From IMG/VR virus record IMGVR_UViG_3300005253_000358, positions 1 to 36,989 of that record: DNA of 36,989 nt; one strand, written 5' to 3'. The notes under the pieces are model-generated. The model did not search any database. It was not told the DNA's origin and saw only the letters and a list, made by a program, of their open reading frames with translations. Shown here in pieces: positions 15,412 to 22,436 of this stretch (its first letter is position 1; each line of letters begins with the position of its first letter). Origin of the DNA: a virus. A program made the translations under genes and the position numbers.

Positions 15412-17426
15412 TTACAAAACCTTTCACTAATCTTCGCATCAATCCCCAAGGGCAATCCTTCGGCCCAAGCCGGACCTTGTAGCATTATATCACTCATAGT
15501 TTGCAAGTCTCTTTCAGCAGTTTCTTTCGGCACACACCCCACAAGTTCGTCATATGAGTGAAGTACAATCCTGATCCCTGCATCTTCACACTTCAACAAC
15601 CAATACCCCAACAAACAACGACACATCGCCTGAATCAGATTCTCCGTGATAGATCCACCCCATAGGTGTCCGTGTAGATATTTAATACTGTTATCCTTGG
15701 GTGACACTGTAGCATGGCGATAGTTCATTATTCGCCCTGATGGAAGCTTCATATAAGTGGTGGATCCCTTTCGATAAAACGATAATCTGGCCGTTGACGA
15801 AATTTCATAGGTTGTCTTTTCGTTTGGATACTTGGTAGGCCACCGGAAACATTTTTCAATTTCAGTCCAAAATCCAGGAATACCCGCGTATTTACTTCGG
15901 TAGACCTTAATAAGTCGGTTAATAAAATCCCAATCGTATTCTCCACTATCGAAGAGGGGACGGAGATTATCATTTTGTCTGCAACGATCAAAAAAGGTAT
16001 TAGCTCCCATCCCAAAACCACAGCCGAGTATGCCATCTTTCCCAAAGCCTCTTCTAATATCAGCCGTTTGGCCTTCAGGAGTTTTCTTTTCTTCCTCTGT
16101 TGGCTTCCAAACTTTCGCTTGAAATAAGTCTGTAGCGAACATAGAGTAAATATCTTCACCATCTGCAAATCCCTTCAAAAGATCATCCTGGTGTGCTACC
16201 CAGGCTAACTCACGAGCTTCTATTTGGGCACTGTCAACTATTATCAATGTATAGCCGTCAGGTGCCATTAATGTTCCCCGGACAGCAGCAATAGCCGGAT
16301 GAATAAGCTTACCTGTTGCTCTATCTCTTTTGCCGCCTAAGTTGAGGGGATTCCAGCCACTCCCTTTAGCCGACCATCTACCAGTGTGACATCCATGATA
16401 ACAGAGAGGCATCCTAATTTTACCATTACAACAATTAGCCTGATTAATCATATGCCTTACTTTACTTTGATGTAAAGACCAACTGGAACAGGCGGCTTTC
16501 GCCCGACACAACAGCCTTACTTTCTCATCTTTATGCGCTAATAATAATTGAAAAGCCACGTCATTCTTAGCAGTAGCCGGGATCATTTCGTTCTTGCCCT
16601 GTTTCATAGGCACAGTTTCGTCATCAGGTAAAACATCTAAAAGAATAGATGGAAAGATTTTCTTAGCACGCATTATCTTCGGGATGTTTGGCTTCGCCTT
16701 GGTTCTGTATTTGAGGACCCAAGGGACTTTTGCGAGATCTTCAGATAATGCCCTCTCCATATTATTTGCAATCTCCTTAGCTTGCAATACATCAAGTTTA
16801 AGGGTTGGCTTAAGATATAAGTTAAGAGTATGCCGAGCCAAATCAAGCTCTGTACCAGGATTATCAAGCATAGGCAAAAGAATTTCGAGTAGCGATTTTT
16901 CATTTGTGATGTCCCCTAAGCAATATTCCTTCATAGCTTGGCGTTGTTTTGGCGACATTGTTTCCCAGTACAGCCCTTTGAATTGTTTGGTGTCACCCTT
17001 AGCCGGGAGTTTGAATAGTTTACACAAGTCTTTCAATCCTTGACGCATACGACTATCAAAGTATCGGCTGAGGTCCTCGATGTCGATAGTGTAGGGCGGG
17101 TAAATGCCGAACTTCTCTACCAGGATCAGACAATCGAACTTGTTGTTCTTGGCAACCACTGTGCAGTTATGTAATGCCTTGCCGAATTTTTCTTTTAGCC
17201 GTTCGATCACATAAGGCACATGAGGACCAGAAATGAACCGTGGTGTATTATCATTAAACTGCACTCCAAGTCCAGTGAAACGGAACCGAGAGTCAGTGAC
17301 ATACTCAATAATTGACAAAGCATTCTTGCCTGTACCCAGGTGGTAATCGGCATCGAAGTAACACTCGAAGTCGAGCAGCAGAGTGTCTGATGGCCAGTCA
17401 ATTTTGTCGAGGATTTTAGTTATCAT
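15408..17426 (-). CDS. Family A DNA polymerase with 3'-5' exonuclease domain
   Basis: The protein has 672 residues. An N-terminal DnaQ-like exonuclease has LLLDFECYFD near residue 20 and a later catalytic Asp-rich region (SRYFDSRMRQGLKDL). The polymerase domain has motif A IIVDSAQIEARELAW near 397, motif B RRGFGKDGILGCGFG near 459 and motif C IVLHSYDELVG near 624. Motif C has two extra residues between His and Asp-Glu compared with the usual HDE. There is no 5'-3' exonuclease, typical for phage PolA. It replicates the genome, with the primase-helicase at 5785-8073. ATGA overlaps join it to both neighbours. Confidence 0.93.
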   Translation of the reverse strand: MITKILDKIDWPSDTLLLDFECYFDADYHLGTGKNALSIIEYVTDSRFRFTGLGVQFNDNTPRFISGPHVPYVIERLKEKFGKALHNCTVVAKNNKFDCLILVEKFGIYPPYTIDIEDLSRYFDSRMRQGLKDLCKLFKLPAKGDTKQFKGLYWETMSPKQRQAMKEYCLGDITNEKSLLEILLPMLDNPGTELDLARHTLNLYLKPTLKLDVLQAKEIANNMERALSEDLAKVPWVLKYRTKAKPNIPKIMRAKKIFPSILLDVLPDDETVPMKQGKNEMIPATAKNDVAFQLLLAHKDEKVRLLCRAKAACSSWSLHQSKVRHMINQANCCNGKIRMPLCYHGCHTGRWSAKGSGWNPLNLGGKRDRATGKLIHPAIAAVRGTLMAPDGYTLIIVDSAQIEARELAWVAHQDDLLKGFADGEDIYSMFATDLFQAKVWKPTEEEKKTPEGQTADIRRGFGKDGILGCGFGMGANTFFDRCRQNDNLRPLFDSGEYDWDFINRLIKVYRSKYAGIPGFWTEIEKCFRWPTKYPNEKTTYEISSTARLSFYRKGSTTYMKLPSGRIMNYRHATVSPKDNSIKYLHGHLWGGSITENLIQAMCRCLLGYWLLKCEDAGIRIVLHSYDELVGCVPKETAERDLQTMSDIMLQGPAWAEGLPLGIDAKISERFCK

Positions 17427-17614
17427 TTCAGTTTCCTGAAAACTCGTGTTCTACGACAATTCTTGCAAGTGATACCTCGTTTGGTTATAGAACACTCGTC
17501 ACTAAGAGCAACCAAATATCCCGTAATATCTCCATAACAACGACAAACAGGATAGCCATAATTTCCAAACTTTGATTTTTCGGACACAAAATGTTTAATC
17601 TGCTTCTTTTTCAT
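17423..17614 (-). CDS. Small Zn-ribbon-like protein, 63 aa
   Basis: The start is taken at MKKKQIKHF, preceded by GGAGACAGTGAT. Four spaced Cys are present: CRC near 25, C near 40, CKNC near 51, and a basic C terminus (RRTRVFRKLK). This is consistent with a zinc ribbon binding nucleic acid. Its stop overlaps the polymerase start, so the two are translationally coupled. Confidence 0.65.
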   Translation of the reverse strand: MKKKQIKHFVSEKSKFGNYGYPVCRCYGDITGYLVALSDECSITKRGITCKNCRRTRVFRKLK

Positions 17615-17615
17615 A

Positions 17616-17693
17616 TCACTGTCTCCTATGCGTATAAAACACATGAACTAACATCCAGAGCACTAATGCTATAACTGCGTGTTCAATTCTCAT
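17616..17693 (-). CDS. Single-TM micropeptide, 25 aa
   Basis: The ATG forms an ATGA overlap with the metallophosphoesterase stop, with GAGGTTTAA upstream. The product is MRIEHAVIALVLWMLVHVFY followed by a basic THRRQ tail, that is, one membrane helix with a positive end. Nothing else is recognised. Such peptides recur in this genome (20297, 26895, 29918). Confidence 0.5.
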   Translation of the reverse strand: MRIEHAVIALVLWMLVHVFYTHRRQ

Positions 17694-18385
17694 TTAAACC
17701 TCGACTTATGATATTTTTCACCTTGTCCACACGGCATGATGAAATGCTGAGGTATACCATCAATAATAACTGCTGCCGACAGAATAGGTCGTTTCCGCAT
17801 GTGCTTACCGTAAGCAAATTGCCAAGCATCAACGTCAATCCCACAACCTACATCCATGCCAAATGTTCGTTGATCTGGATTAGCCGACCACTTGACACCT
17901 GATGCTGTGTGGCAATGCCCCATAGACACAGACATCAAATGGTCTTTCATGGCATTGTATGCTGGGTATAGGCCACTTCTACCAGTGCCGTGAAAATGAT
18001 ATACCTTATCAATAATAATATCCTCAACCCACTCCCAAGTCGGCGTATTCCATATTGTATTGAAGTTACGCAAATACTGAGGCGGGATGTTGACTGATTC
18101 CGCAAGCCGAATAACTCGCATATCGTGATTTCCTATGGTGATAATCGCCTTTGGAAAATCCCTATGCCACAATCGCATTTTTTGTTTGGTCAACTGATAT
18201 TCGTCATTAGGACCAGGGCACATTGGATTCGCAGCGTGGAAACTAATCGCATGGTGATCACAAATGTCACCCTTTATGATTGTTTTGGTCGTCTTGTACT
18301 TTCGCCGCAGATCCCGGCAAAACGCTCGATACCCAGGATGTGCTACAGGTTCATGTGGATCGCCTATGTCAAGAACTCTGCTCAT
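17690..18385 (-). CDS. Calcineurin-like metallophosphoesterase
   Basis: The product has 231 residues with the full motif set: DIGDPHEP (residues 6-13), KGDICDHH near 38, IGNHDM near 86, FHGTG near 132 and MGHCH near 155. These bind the two metals. Substrates could be phosphodiesters, nucleotides or a modified DNA precursor. Phages of this type often carry such an enzyme near replication genes. ATGA overlap with the HAD gene upstream suggests joint function in nucleotide or phosphate metabolism. Confidence 0.85.
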   Translation of the reverse strand: MSRVLDIGDPHEPVAHPGYRAFCRDLRRKYKTTKTIIKGDICDHHAISFHAANPMCPGPNDEYQLTKQKMRLWHRDFPKAIITIGNHDMRVIRLAESVNIPPQYLRNFNTIWNTPTWEWVEDIIIDKVYHFHGTGRSGLYPAYNAMKDHLMSVSMGHCHTASGVKWSANPDQRTFGMDVGCGIDVDAWQFAYGKHMRKRPILSAAVIIDGIPQHFIMPCGQGEKYHKSRFK

Positions 18386-18948
18386 TTTATTCTCCCCAAA
18401 AACTCTTCAAGCATTTGAACTGTTCGATCTGCGTTAATATGAGCACGATTCCAAGGACGCGGGACGAGAAATGCCTTACCGCCAGCTTTGCAAAATCCAT
18501 CCACATTCTCATCTTTATCATCAATGAGAAGCGTATCTGGCCTGGCCAGTAGATGTTTCGGAGCTTGAGTGATGATGGTGCGTTTTAGGTAAATAGGCAA
18601 ATTACCATTTACCCACATCATTTTGCCGGATGCCGATTCAAGATTCGGCATAGGTGTAGTAAGTAAGTATACTTTCTCAAGCCCAAGCGTATTCATAATC
18701 GCTCGTAATATATTTCGCCCATCGTGCATCCACTCAAGATTATCCCAAAAGTTCGCAGTACAACAATCATTACATTGTTCAAAAGTGGCAGGAATATCAT
18801 CGAATCTTTTAATATCGGTGAGCATATTCCACTTGCCTTTTTCATAAGGGTAATTGTTAATATCGTATGGCACACCTAATGCTTTATGCAGTCCACCAAG
18901 AAAATTAACAAGTACACCGTCAAGATCAAGCATTATTGTTTTTATCAT
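18382..18948 (-). CDS. HAD-family phosphatase, 5'(3')-deoxyribonucleotidase-like
   Basis: The product has 188 residues. Motif I is LDLDGVLVNF (the nucleophile and acid-base Asp pair). Motif II is the LTTP segment near 97. The Lys/Asp pair of motif III/IV lies in TQAPKHLLARPDTLLIDDKDENVDGF (around 127-150). The overall pattern is that of the NT5C/phage dNT group, which removes phosphate from dNMPs. With the diphosphohydrolase upstream, this would convert purine dNTPs to nucleosides via monophosphates. The substrate is inferred from the family. Confidence 0.8.
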   Translation of the reverse strand: MIKTIMLDLDGVLVNFLGGLHKALGVPYDINNYPYEKGKWNMLTDIKRFDDIPATFEQCNDCCTANFWDNLEWMHDGRNILRAIMNTLGLEKVYLLTTPMPNLESASGKMMWVNGNLPIYLKRTIITQAPKHLLARPDTLLIDDKDENVDGFCKAGGKAFLVPRPWNRAHINADRTVQMLEEFLGRIK

Positions 18949-19094
18949 GTCTTACCCCCTGCAAAAAATAACAAGCCATTCACAACTGCTAATAGGAACG
19001 CTGATATAGCTGTTGATATGCTATGGTCTTTGAGATCAACGATGCCGAGCATAACATATACCAGGATCAATCCTATGATTAGGGCGGTTCTTAT
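18945..19094 (-). CDS. Candidate 49-aa double-TM protein with AUA start
   Basis: A 50-codon frame ends in the ATGA overlap with the HAD gene. There is no upstream ATG, GTG or TTG at a reasonable distance, but an ATA codon lies 8 bases after a GGAG site, in an ATAA overlap with the previous stop, exactly where this genome usually has ATGA. The product would have two hydrophobic segments (TALIIGLILVYVMLGIV and AISAFLLAVVNGLLFFA) around a polar DLKDHS loop, a holin-like layout. AUA starts are rare but known. The internal ATG would remove the first helix. Confidence 0.5.
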   Translation of the reverse strand: MRTALIIGLILVYVMLGIVDLKDHSISTAISAFLLAVVNGLLFFAGGKT

Positions 19095-19657
19095 AACTGT
19101 TTCTCCAAATACGCAGCCAAAGCCGCTTCTGCTTCTTTTTCTGTTGGCCAGTAGCCAGGGGCTTTGCCGAATTTATGATCCTGCCACCCTGTAGTGTTTT
19201 TATGAAGCTCATTATCTTTATGCAAATATTCATTCATTTCAGTTTTAACTTGCCACCCACACCGTTCCCCAATATCAACAAAGTCAATCTTCCACCCTTC
19301 AGGAACAACAAACGACTGAACATCTGTTTTTAGTAATTCATGCAACCACCCCATAGCGTTAAAAATGATACCACAAAGAGAATCTTCTAATGTGACCGAT
19401 CCATGATTATCTGATGCAGGGAATCCATGCTCTAATAACCATACAGCTACAAAATGCCTTCCCAAACCATCAAGGTATGCTTCTTTAGGGATTCCTTGTT
19501 TCCAATTATCAAATTCTCGCATAGAGCCATCTGACTGTTTTCTATGAACATCCAAATATTGCACATATCGTTGTAGCACAATAGGTGACAGTGCTTTTAC
19601 ATAACTGAGTTTTCCTTCCACAGTATCTCTTGTCGCTCCGGTTTTGAACTCTCTCAT
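19091..19657 (-). CDS. dATP/dGTP diphosphohydrolase-like protein
   Basis: The product has 188 residues. The start region RDTVEGKLSY, LSPIVLQRY, SDGSMREFDNWKQGIP and the later helical CGIIFNAMGWLHELLK match the conserved N-terminal pattern of a phage family annotated as dATP/dGTP diphosphohydrolase (PF18909 as I recall it). The C-terminal third is unique. The predicted role is hydrolysis of purine dNTPs to dNMPs, limiting host precursors or preparing a modified base. It is the first gene of the 16-kb chain and has GGGAGAACG before the ATG. Confidence 0.75.
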   Translation of the reverse strand: MREFKTGATRDTVEGKLSYVKALSPIVLQRYVQYLDVHRKQSDGSMREFDNWKQGIPKEAYLDGLGRHFVAVWLLEHGFPASDNHGSVTLEDSLCGIIFNAMGWLHELLKTDVQSFVVPEGWKIDFVDIGERCGWQVKTEMNEYLHKDNELHKNTTGWQDHKFGKAPGYWPTEKEAEAALAAYLEKQL

Positions 19658-19678
19658 ATCGTTCTCCCAAAAAATAGT

Positions 19679-19750
19679 GACCAGCCCTAATGCCTTTCAG
19701 CCCCCGTTCCTGCTATTGGTGTGGTCACAAGGTGAGGATTCGGGCTGGTC
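19679..19750 (-). ncRNA. Structured leader with terminator-like end
   Basis: On the leftward strand GACCAGCCC at 19750 pairs perfectly with GGGCTGGTC ending at 19679 (9 bp), closing a 54-base GC-rich loop region. Immediately after the stem comes ACTATTTTTT, a U-rich tract, then the GGGAGAACG ribosome-binding site of the diphosphohydrolase gene. This could be an intrinsic terminator after the HTH gene, or an attenuator/riboswitch-like leader controlling the replication chain. The long loop, unlike a simple terminator, favours the second idea. Confidence 0.5.
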
Positions 19751-19752
19751 GA

Positions 19753-20130
19753 TTAAAACTTATGTATAACATCTGCATCCATATCAGGACTATAACTCAA
19801 CACTCTGCCCTTCGGCTCGGTGAAACAAGCTCCCTTACCCTTCGCCCTTTGTAATGCTTTATAAACCGAATCGGGAGTTACTTCAAAATGTTCTGCTATT
19901 TCTTCGACAGACCAACCTTCAACACAATACAGGTGATGTCGCTTTGCTTCCAGCTTAGTTAATATCGGGAAAAAATGAGGCATTACTTTTTTAATGCGTT
20001 CCAATACGTCCGATATTACAGATTGACTGATATTCAGTTTTTTTGCTGCTTCTGTTTGGCTCAGACCATCGAAATCATGGTGTACTAATCTTAATATCTG
20101 TTCTTGTTTCTTTGTTATAGCTCGTTTCAT
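19753..20130 (-). CDS. Double helix-turn-helix regulator
   Basis: The product has 125 residues. Two HTH units resembling sigma-70 region 4 or LuxR-type helices are seen: LSQTEAAKKLNISQSVISDVLERI (about 23-46) and WSVEEIAEHFEVTPDSVYKALQRAKGK (about 73-99). The end, LSYSPDMDADVIHKF, is shared in pattern with the paralogue at 20430-20711. It is probably a DNA-binding transcription factor of early or middle genes. The ribosome-binding site is AGAGGGATAAT. It could bind the CCGATA-type motif found upstream of leftward promoters, which is conjecture. Confidence 0.75.
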   Translation of the reverse strand: MKRAITKKQEQILRLVHHDFDGLSQTEAAKKLNISQSVISDVLERIKKVMPHFFPILTKLEAKRHHLYCVEGWSVEEIAEHFEVTPDSVYKALQRAKGKGACFTEPKGRVLSYSPDMDADVIHKF

Positions 20131-20152
20131 ATTATCCCTCTATACTACAGTG

Positions 20153-20180
20153 AGATTAGCCCTAATTATCGATTCCCCAA
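20153..20180 (-). promoter_or_regulatory. Possible sigma-70 promoter, weak match
   Basis: On the leftward strand TTGGGG (20180-20175) and TAATCT (20158-20153) are separated by 16 bases, ahead of the HTH gene. Upstream is an AT-rich tract and ACCGATAA (near 20219-20212), the same order seen at better promoters at 25.9 and 27.4 kb. The hexamers alone are poor matches; the case rests on the shared layout. Confidence 0.35.
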
Positions 20181-20220
20181 GAATAAATCTGAAAATTTTA
20201 TGGATATTATTTTATCGGTC

Positions 20221-20301
20221 GTTAAGCACACAAGCTCTGGCCAGTCATAAGGGATACCCCAGGCGTGGAATATCTAACTGGCCATCGCTTGCGGGCTTAA
20301 C
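20221..20301. ncRNA. Long interrupted stem-loop element
   Basis: Three perfectly complementary blocks nest: GTTAAGC/GCTTAAC (7 bp), CAAGC/GCTTG (5 bp) and TGGCCAGT/ACTGGCCA (8 bp), separated by small internal loops (3/3 and TC/TC), enclosing a 31-base head with its own GGG/CCC. The total of 20 bp is far above chance for 81 bases. It lies between the 37-aa membrane gene, whose stop it overlaps, and the HTH gene. It may be a terminator without U-tract, a structured RNA, or a protein-binding site. The sense strand is not known; the leftward strand is likelier because all neighbours run that way. Confidence 0.65.
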
Positions 20302-20410
20302 TTAGGATAAAATATTTAATCGCCCACAATGTAACAATAATCAAGCCGGCATACATAAGAAAGTTAAATATCGCCACGAACATAGCTAATATCCCAAAAC
20401 CCTTTAACAT
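20297..20410 (-). CDS. Small membrane protein, 37 aa
   Basis: The ATG is preceded by GAAAGTGAGGTGATAG, the shared leader of this gene field. The product is nearly all hydrophobic (MLKGFGILAMFVAIFNFLMY, AGLIIVTLWAIKYFILS), one long or two short TM segments. The stop falls inside the foot of the stem-loop at 20221-20301. The function is unknown. Confidence 0.6.
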   Translation of the reverse strand: MLKGFGILAMFVAIFNFLMYAGLIIVTLWAIKYFILS

Positions 20411-20429
20411 TCTATCACCTCACTTTCTG

Positions 20430-20711
20430 TTAAAACTTCATTATAATGTGGTTGTCCATCCATGATTCATAAGATAACATCTTTCCATGATGATCATAAT
20501 CATTCGGATTACCAGTGTGCGGAGTACGCGGTCGAATAAACCCCTTATAGAAAAGCTGTGGAGCTTTAGCTTTAAGTTTCTTTAGCTGATAGTAAATCGT
20601 GTTCAAGTGACAGTGCATAAGCAAGGCTGCGTTCCCGTAGGTCAGTCCATAGAAATCCGGTGAACACAATCGGTATATCTGTTCCTGGCGATGTGTGATT
20701 AGTCGTTTCAA
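20430..20711 (-). CDS. Single HTH protein, paralogue of the 19753-20130 gene
   Basis: The product has 93 residues. The start MKRLITHRQEQIYRL parallels MKRAITKKQEQILRL in the other protein, then an HTH-like stretch (YGNAALLMHCHLNTIYYQLKKLKAK), then an end LSYESWMDNHIIMKF paralleling LSYSPDMDADVIHKF. It lacks the second HTH and has a PRTPHTGNPNDYDHHG insert. A duplication followed by loss is likely. ATGA overlaps join it to the gene upstream. Confidence 0.65.
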   Translation of the reverse strand: MKRLITHRQEQIYRLCSPDFYGLTYGNAALLMHCHLNTIYYQLKKLKAKAPQLFYKGFIRPRTPHTGNPNDYDHHGKMLSYESWMDNHIIMKF

Positions 20712-20971
20712 TACATTACCTGTGCTGTTTCACTTGCTGTTGTTAATATACGCGGCATGTTTAATATTTTTTTAAGCTTATCAGCACATAATTTAATATC
20801 AGGTTGATATTTCCCATCGTGGTTAATCTCAATAATCTGACACGGTCTATGGTTATTACCAAAATACGCCGTACCAGTCAGAATTACGAAGTCACTGGTT
20901 AGTTCCTTCACAGCTCCGATCACAGCTTTATGTTTGTCGAATCGTTGTTCGATTTGGATTCTGTATAGCAT
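20708..20971 (-). CDS. Hypothetical protein, 87 aa
   Basis: GGAAGTGACAA precedes the ATG, and the stop overlaps the HTH gene. The product has an alpha/beta pattern (YRIQIEQRFDKHKAVIGAV, SDFVILTGTAYFG, CQIIEINHDGKY). The family is not recognised. Co-translation with the HTH regulator suggests a regulatory partner. Confidence 0.6.
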   Translation of the reverse strand: MLYRIQIEQRFDKHKAVIGAVKELTSDFVILTGTAYFGNNHRPCQIIEINHDGKYQPDIKLCADKLKKILNMPRILTTASETAQVMY

Positions 20972-20984
20972 TTGTCACTTCCTT

Positions 20985-21155
20985 TCATATTACATCTTTA
21001 ATTTCTACGTATTCATCTTGTACTTCGAGATTTTCAAGAAGTTCTTTATCCAGATCGCCCATGTCAAATGCAATTTTTCTGGCTTGCTCTGAATTATCAG
21101 CTTCAATAGTATGTTCAGTAAATGTCACATACGGTATATAAACTTTCCACTTCAT
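20985..21155 (-). CDS. Hypothetical protein, 56 aa
   Basis: The start is taken at MKWKVYIPYVTF with AAGGAACGTGTGAT upstream; an earlier in-frame ATG lacks spacing. The product is beta-strand, then a helix (ADNSEQARKIAFDMG) and an acidic end, resembling small single-domain phage proteins that sense or mimic. No identification. Confidence 0.6.
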   Translation of the reverse strand: MKWKVYIPYVTFTEHTIEADNSEQARKIAFDMGDLDKELLENLEVQDEYVEIKDVI

Positions 21156-21156
21156 A

Positions 21157-21387
21157 TCACACGTTCCTTTCAATCTTAATCGTTACATTTTCGGTTAACT
21201 CGTACGCATCGAGTGCTTGTTCAAAAAACTGTCGCCATGAGTTATAAGCGTACATATCCGCTGATTCAATATTATCAAGCTCAACCTCATGCTCGATATA
21301 CTCATCTATAAACTGAGCCAGTGGTTTCGGCTTGTGTGGACAGTCAACGTTGTGCTTACATTCTTTACAGTCACCGTATTCGATCAT
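21157..21387 (-). CDS. Small protein with N-terminal CxxC-CPH motif, 76 aa
   Basis: Residues 7-17 contain CKECKHNVDCPH, a likely Zn site; the rest is helical and acidic (FIDEYIEHEVELDN, WRQFFEQALDAYEL). The start overlaps the preceding stop as ATGA, and the next gene begins one base after its stop. The function is unknown. Confidence 0.6.
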   Translation of the reverse strand: MIEYGDCKECKHNVDCPHKPKPLAQFIDEYIEHEVELDNIESADMYAYNSWRQFFEQALDAYELTENVTIKIERNV

Positions 21388-21575
21388 TTTTCTATCCCAC
21401 TTTCCCAGGTCTTAATACAATCCCCAATATAAGTTAAACCATAAATAAGAGCTAATGCGATATTGCTACATCCCACCACAATACGATCTCCCCCGTTAAC
21501 CGGTTTACTCTTATTATTATTGTAGCTTTTAATCGGCGACCAATTTGCTTTTATTTCTTGTTCTGTTTTTCCCAT
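21384..21575 (-). CDS. Hypothetical protein, 63 aa
   Basis: The ATG follows AAAGGTAAGAT. The first half is polar, Asn/Lys-rich, and a moderately hydrophobic segment (VVGCSNIALALIYGLTYIG) lies at residues 34-52, possibly membrane-associated. No family was recognised. Confidence 0.5.
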   Translation of the reverse strand: MGKTEQEIKANWSPIKSYNNNKSKPVNGGDRIVVGCSNIALALIYGLTYIGDCIKTWESGIEK

Positions 21576-21591
21576 ATCTTACCTTTACTTT

Positions 21592-21771
21592 CTATTTACT
21601 ATACTTACGTTCCAATGACTTCCGAGAAGCCACTATTTTTTCACAGACCAGCTTCGCTACCTGCTCGGCATCCTTAATACCATAAGATGCAATAAACCTA
21701 TCAGCGAAGCTCTGAGCTATCCCTGGTATCGGCTTATCGAGTTTGTTACTGCGTTTGTTTTTGGCTCTCAT
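21592..21771 (-). CDS. Small basic protein, 59 aa
   Basis: The start overlaps the upstream stop as ATGA. The product is very basic at the N terminus (RAKNKRSNKLDK), then one likely helix bundle (AQSFADRFIASYG, AEQVAKLVCEKIVASRKS). Nucleic-acid or membrane-surface binding is possible; nothing more can be said from sequence. Confidence 0.6.
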   Translation of the reverse strand: MRAKNKRSNKLDKPIPGIAQSFADRFIASYGIKDAEQVAKLVCEKIVASRKSLERKYSK

Positions 21772-21920
21772 CTGATTATATCCATAGTTATCTGTTTGGG
21801 CAATGATTCATTTTCATCTGCGAGATATTGTATCCATGCTGCTGCATCGCCCCAAAAATTAAATGTTTTTGTTTCAATAGAATCATCTTCAAACATAACA
21901 GCCACTTTCACTTGGTACAT
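21768..21920 (-). CDS. Hypothetical acidic protein, 50 aa
   Basis: GGAAAGGTAGGTAATGAT precedes the ATG. The product has a beta hairpin (YQVKVAVMFEDDSIETKTF) and an amphipathic helix (WGDAAAWIQYLADE). The stop forms an ATGA overlap with the basic 59-aa protein, and the acid-base pairing of the two is suggestive. The family is not recognised. Confidence 0.6.
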   Translation of the reverse strand: MYQVKVAVMFEDDSIETKTFNFWGDAAAWIQYLADENESLPKQITMDIIR

Positions 21921-21957
21921 ATCATTACCTACCTTTCCGCACCTGTAATGGTGCTGT

Positions 21958-22278
21958 TTAGTTTTTCTGTTCTGCTTTGGTTATAGCATTAACGTTTATA
22001 GAACATAATTTTCTCAACATCGAGATTACTACATCATTTCGACCTTGTAATGCTTGTGCTAATACCATCGGAACATTTGGCGTTCCATCTGTCCCCTTCA
22101 ACGCATCCAGCAAATCAGGAGCAGCAGCTATCAGGTGTGCGTTGGCTTCGGCTTCAAACATATCAACGCACAAATTTGGCACGCCCATCATTGGCATTGT
22201 ATTAGCAATAACACGAGCATCTTCATCAACTACAAGAATAGATGAAGATACAACCCACTTTCTTTTTGTGTGATTCAT
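21958..22278 (-). CDS. Phage protein with NAHLIAAAPDLL motif, 106 aa
   Basis: The ATG has the shared GAAAGTGAGG leader and an ATGA overlap upstream. Residues 46-61, EANAHLIAAAPDLLDALK, are a motif that I know from many small uncharacterised phage proteins. The N-terminal half looks like a small beta domain that could bind a ligand or protein. The exact function is unknown. Confidence 0.65.
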   Translation of the reverse strand: MNHTKRKWVVSSSILVVDEDARVIANTMPMMGVPNLCVDMFEAEANAHLIAAAPDLLDALKGTDGTPNVPMVLAQALQGRNDVVISMLRKLCSINVNAITKAEQKN

Positions 22279-22436
22279 CCCACCACCTCACTTTCATTTT
22301 CTGTTACAATATTAGCAACTCGTTCCTGTAATTCACATTCACCATCGGCTGCACAATCACTGTGCTGTTGGCAGTGCTCGATACAGGTCAATTCCTGCTT
22401 TGTTAATCGTTGTGATAATATTATATGGTTTTCCAT
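22275..22436 (-). CDS. Small Cys-rich protein, 53 aa
   Basis: TAATG and ATGA overlaps connect both ends. Four Cys (CIEHC, CAADGEC) with His make a plausible Zn knuckle around residues 18-34; the tail is acidic. Because the frame ends through the shared leader GAAAGTGAGGTGG of the next gene, that leader is also translated here. Confidence 0.55.
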   Translation of the reverse strand: MENHIILSQRLTKQELTCIEHCQQHSDCAADGECELQERVANIVTENESEVVG

